DNA of 34,879 nt. Source: JANQLU01 sp964434955. Its GTDB lineage: Bacteria > Planctomycetota > Planctomycetia > Pirellulales > Pirellulaceae. Position numbers and translations under genes: made by a program. Below, one piece after another: positions 32,257 through 34,879 of the stretch. Numbering within the stretch: position 1 is the first letter of the stretch; each line of letters begins with the position of its first letter. The stretch is from positions 1-34,879 of the forward strand of contig CAYSXI010000037.1 of NCBI GenBank assembly GCA_964434955.1, given 5' to 3'. A model generated the notes under the pieces. The model had not been told where the DNA came from, did no database searches, and saw nothing but the letters and a program-made list of their open reading frames with translations.

Positions 32257-33435
32257 ATGAATAATCCAAGTATCCGGGGTAAAGGATTCGCAATCCTGAT
32301 TGTGAGTTTGATTTTCGTGGTTTCAAACGTTGCCAATGCAAAATTTCGCCGTCCGGATCTCGAGCAAGTACCGGTTTCCGACCTGATTGCTAACTTGAAA
32401 AAGAAAGTCGAGGCGGATCCCGAAAACAGTGAACTTCGAATGAACTTGGCTCGAGTTTACGCCATGGCATTTTCCCAAAAAGTCGAAAAGCTTCAGGTCC
32501 TCAAGGGCAAACCTGAGGAAGCTTGGTTTGGCTACGTGCCCATTCATGTTCCATTCTCTTACGTCAAGAATTCGAGTGATGAAAAGGTGAACGAAGCCGC
32601 CAAAAAGTCGCTTAAAGAGGCCGTTACGCATTTTCGCAAAGCGGTTGAACTGGATAGCGAGAACCTGACGGCGAAATTGAGTCTGGCTTGGTGTCTCGAT
32701 CAGATGGGCGAAGACATGGAGGCCAATGAGTCGTATCGGGAAATTGTCAAAGTTGCTTGGGAGAAGGAAAAAGAGATGACTCGAGCCGGGCTGCGTTGGC
32801 GCTCCGTCGTTGCTGAGGCGGCCGGCTACTTGATCGCAAATCTTGATCAACAAAAAAACGCCGATGAAATTAAAGCACTGGAAGAGAAAGTTAAGGTCGT
32901 TTCGAAAATCCCTCGGCCCATAACACCAATTGCCATCGGTACCAGAGCATCAATGGGAATTGAGGAAATCATCGATCGCGAGAATTCGGTCGGCTTCGAC
33001 GTCGACGGCAGCAATATTGGCCGGAACTGGACTTGGATTTCGCAAGATGCGGCGTGGCTTGTTTACGATCGAAAGGGGAATGGGAAGATTCGCTCGGGGC
33101 TTCAGCTTTTTGGTAACGTCACGTTTTGGTGCTTTTGGGAAAACGGTTACCAGGCGATGGGCTCCCTGGATTCGAACCAGGATGGAAAATTGAGCGACGA
33201 CGAGCTAAAGCATCTCGCTCTTTGGCAGGACAAGAATGGAAACGGTGTCAGCGACAAGGGCGAAGTAAAATCCCTCCGTGAATGGGGGATCGTCGAAATT
33301 AGCTGCCAATGTGAGAAAATTCCTGCAAAGCCGAATTCGGATCAGATCAATGCTGTTGCCTTCAGTAAGGCTGGAGTAAAATTTGCGGATGGCAGCACGC
33401 GGGCGACCTATGATATTGTCCTGCACCAAAAGTGA
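32257..33435 (+). CDS. Secreted helical-repeat protein with RTX-like calcium-binding C-terminal module
   Basis: A 392-residue exported protein. Residues 1-28 form a signal peptide (charged start, hydrophobic core FAILIVSLIFVVSNV, cleavage after ANA). Residues 40-215 are helical and contain TPR-like units (LRMNLARVYAMAF; AVTHFRKAVELDSENLTAKLSLAW). Residues 245-345 match the module found next to repeats in hemolysin-type calcium-binding proteins: VGFDVDGSNIGRNWTWISQ, AWLVYDRKGNGKIRSGLQLFG, SLDSNQDGKLSDDEL and LWQDKNGNGVSDKGEVKSL. Three aspartate loops (D271, D305, D325) look EF-hand-like and should bind calcium. The ATG has AAGGGG five bases upstream. A terminator follows. Role unknown; probably periplasmic or cell-surface. 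Confidence 0.82.
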   Translation: MNNPSIRGKGFAILIVSLIFVVSNVANAKFRRPDLEQVPVSDLIANLKKKVEADPENSELRMNLARVYAMAFSQKVEKLQVLKGKPEEAWFGYVPIHVPFSYVKNSSDEKVNEAAKKSLKEAVTHFRKAVELDSENLTAKLSLAWCLDQMGEDMEANESYREIVKVAWEKEKEMTRAGLRWRSVVAEAAGYLIANLDQQKNADEIKALEEKVKVVSKIPRPITPIAIGTRASMGIEEIIDRENSVGFDVDGSNIGRNWTWISQDAAWLVYDRKGNGKIRSGLQLFGNVTFWCFWENGYQAMGSLDSNQDGKLSDDELKHLALWQDKNGNGVSDKGEVKSLREWGIVEISCQCEKIPAKPNSDQINAVAFSKAGVKFADGSTRATYDIVLHQK

Positions 33436-33464
33436 TTTGCTTTGCAAAACTTGACGAAGATTCG

Positions 33465-33490
33465 GGCCGCCACTGACAGCGGCCTTTTTT
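33465..33490 (+). terminator. Intrinsic terminator after the RTX-like gene
   Basis: GGCCGC-N8-GCGGCC followed directly by TTTTTT, 30 bases after the stop codon. It separates the gene from the ThuA-like gene. Confidence 0.85.
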
Positions 33491-33520
33491 GTTGAACAAA
33501 CGTATTTAAACGGAAACGAC

Positions 33521-34519
33521 ATGAGCTTGCTTCGATGGAAGTCAATTTCGGTATTCTCTTTTTGCCTTGTCCTGATCCTGGTTGGGACAAGTCTTAACGC
33601 CCAGGAAAAATCCGCTCAGGATTCGCGAACGGCAGTTTCGAAATCAGAGAAAAAGAAGATCCTGTTTTTGGCGGGACGCCCGAGTCACGGATACATGTCT
33701 CACGAGCACTATGCGGGTTGCATGTTGCTGGCGAAATCAATTGAACAGGCAACGGATGACGTTGAGACAATCGTTCTCAAACACAACTGGCCGAAATCGG
33801 ATGACGCGTTCGATGGGGTCGATTGCATTGTTATGTACTGCGACGGCGGTGGCGGTCATCCCGTCAACAAACACCTTGAGCAGGTCGACAAGTTGGCGAA
33901 AAAAGGGGTTGGCATCGTCTGCATTCACTATGGTGTCGAAGTTCCCAAAGGGAAGTCTGGTGATAAGTTCCTGGAATGGATTGGCGGATACTTTGAAACC
34001 CATTGGTCGGTGAACCCGCACTGGACGGCGGAGTTCAAAGAGATTCCGGAACATGCAATTACCCGCGGCGTGAAGCCGTTTGCGATCAATGACGAGTGGT
34101 ACTACCACATGCGATTTCGTGATGAAATGAAAAATGTCACTCCGATTCTGTCAGCGGTTCCGCCGGCGAGTACGTTGAAGCGGCCAGATGGCCCGCACAG
34201 TGGGAATCCTCATGTCCGCAAAAAGGCGGGGCAGAGGCAGCATGTGGCTTGGGCGGCAACACGGGAAGACGGTGGCCGAGGATTCGGCTTTACGGGCGGC
34301 CACTTTCATTGGAATTGGGGTGACGACAACTTTCGGAAACTCGTTATGAATGCCGTCGTTTGGTGTGCGAAGGGCGATATTCCGAAGGAAGGGTTGAGTG
34401 ACAAATCGAAATCACTGGATGACTTGAAAGAAAATCAGGACTATCAGCCGCGGAAAAACTTTAAGTTTGATCGGGCGGAGAAAATTCTTGAGGCAAACAA
34501 GAAAGACAACGAAAAGTAA
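33521..34519 (+). CDS. Secreted ThuA-like domain protein
   Basis: A 332-residue exported protein of the ThuA (trehalose utilization-like, class I glutamine amidotransferase-like fold) family. A signal peptide covers 1-27 (hydrophobic VFSFCLVLILVGTS, cleavage after LNA). The domain starts KKILFLAGRPSHGYMSHEHYAG at 45-66, with YCDGGGGHPV, IHYGVEV and a late GGHFHWNWGDDNFRKLVMNAVVW block. Such proteins are common in planctomycetes; no catalytic function is established, and a role in sugar or polysaccharide use is presumed. The C-terminal 45 residues are charged. It follows a terminator, so it has its own promoter. Confidence 0.85.
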   Translation: MSLLRWKSISVFSFCLVLILVGTSLNAQEKSAQDSRTAVSKSEKKKILFLAGRPSHGYMSHEHYAGCMLLAKSIEQATDDVETIVLKHNWPKSDDAFDGVDCIVMYCDGGGGHPVNKHLEQVDKLAKKGVGIVCIHYGVEVPKGKSGDKFLEWIGGYFETHWSVNPHWTAEFKEIPEHAITRGVKPFAINDEWYYHMRFRDEMKNVTPILSAVPPASTLKRPDGPHSGNPHVRKKAGQRQHVAWAATREDGGRGFGFTGGHFHWNWGDDNFRKLVMNAVVWCAKGDIPKEGLSDKSKSLDDLKENQDYQPRKNFKFDRAEKILEANKKDNEK

Positions 34520-34542
34520 CGTCAACGGTGAAAAAGCATTTG

Positions 34543-34573
34543 AGCCTGTCGGTTTTCGACAGGCTTTTTTTTT
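34543..34573 (+). terminator. Intrinsic terminator after the ThuA-like gene
   Basis: AGCCTGTCG-GTTTT-CGACAGGCT, a nine-base perfect stem, followed by nine T in total, 24 bases after the stop codon. Confidence 0.92.
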
Positions 34574-34677
34574 GCTTTTTTGAAAATAGTTGTACGAACG
34601 CTCGGTGGATTCGCTACTAACCTCCAAACCAATGGCAACTGCCGCCCTGGAAACCGGATATCGATGGAGCTATCCCC

Positions 34678-34879
34678 ATGCACAAGGCCTACAAACTGTT
34701 ACCCATTCTTTGCTTGACGGTTGTTTTCGCGACACCCGCGTTGGCTCAGAAACAAGATCAAAACCCCGAAAGAATCTTTCGGCGATGCAAGAGTTCGGTG
34801 AACGATACAACCGAACGCTGTGTTCGGGCAATGAACCAGAAAACAGATCTTTGTGTTCAATTGATTGAGCGTTTGCTTA
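34678..34879 (+). CDS. Start of a small secreted protein, cut by the window edge
   Basis: Only the first 67 codons are present. The ATG at 34678 has GGAG eight bases upstream. Residues 1-23 form a clear signal peptide (MHKAYK, then LLPILCLTVVFATPALA, cleavage before QKQDQN). The mature part contains regularly placed cysteines (RRCKSS, ERCVRA, LCVQLI) in what looks like helix. I do not recognise the family. The overlapping open frame 34590-34868 lacks these marks and is not the gene. Confidence 0.7.
   Translation, partial: MHKAYKLLPILCLTVVFATPALAQKQDQNPERIFRRCKSSVNDTTERCVRAMNQKTDLCVQLIERLL

Noticed and set aside
34590..34868. A 92-codon open frame at the right edge
   Set aside because: A different frame starting at 34678 has a ribosome site and a signal peptide; this one has neither.
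1..34879. CRISPR arrays, tRNA genes, insertion sequences
   Set aside because: No regularly spaced repeats, tRNA-like folds or transposase genes were found by eye in the intergenic regions; a tRNA or IS search by program would settle it.

Overview
The window looks like a chromosomal segment of a planctomycete, most likely Pirellulaceae-like. I infer this from several traits: a kinase-like protein with the N-terminal module (residues 50-61, 'LTSWQAKYLLTG') often seen in planctomycete Ser/Thr kinases, a secreted ThuA-like protein, and a catabolic bacterial microcompartment (BMC) operon with two BMC-H and three BMC-P genes, of the type described from Planctomycetes and Verrucomicrobia for L-fucose and L-rhamnose breakdown. 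No rRNA, tRNA, CRISPR array, insertion sequence or phage gene was found. With the start sites chosen here, no stretch longer than 300 bases lacks a gene.

Left part (8-19841), mostly housekeeping. A minus-strand pair (M20 amidohydrolase, then a YbdK-type carboxylate-amine ligase) faces away from a YqgE/AlgH protein. Nucleoside diphosphate kinase (minus) diverges from korAB, the two subunits of a 2-oxoacid:ferredoxin oxidoreductase. Next come a GT4 glycosyltransferase, a membrane-anchored pseudokinase that has lost its catalytic motifs, argC and argJ, a very acidic 106-residue protein, a long type-2-like isoleucyl-tRNA synthetase and purN. On the minus strand a DASS/SLC13 transporter ends on the same TTAA as purN. 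Upstream of it lies a small lipoprotein gene interrupted by an 18-N assembly gap; collapsing a 7-base overlap at the gap edges restores one reading frame.

Middle part (20010-28199), the BMC operon, all on the plus strand and tightly packed. The order is: DeoR-type regulator, PduL phosphotransacylase, BMC-H, BMC-H, acetate kinase homologue, BMC-P, CoA-acylating aldehyde dehydrogenase, BMC-P, a protein of unknown function, BMC-P, class II (fuculose/rhamnulose-phosphate type) aldolase, and lactate dehydrogenase homologue. Inferred route: sugar 1-phosphate is split to DHAP and lactaldehyde; lactaldehyde becomes lactyl-CoA, then lactyl-phosphate, then lactate plus ATP. Four proteins (PduL, aldehyde dehydrogenase, aldolase and the unknown protein) carry a similar amphipathic helix of the encapsulation-peptide kind. 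Three inverted repeats lie between the divergent lipoprotein gene and the regulator and probably form an operator array. The isomerases and kinases that would make the sugar phosphate are not in the window. The locus type is known; the less explained parts are the unknown cargo protein, the altered active-site residues of the kinase and of the lactate dehydrogenase homologue, and the divergent lipoprotein/transporter pair.

Right part (28225-34879). SthA-type transhydrogenase, a monomeric sarcosine oxidase-like flavoprotein and a UDP-glucuronate decarboxylase lie on the minus strand. On the plus strand are a secreted helical-repeat protein ending in an RTX-toxin-like calcium-binding module, a secreted ThuA-like protein (each followed by a clear intrinsic terminator) and the start of a small secreted protein cut by the window edge.
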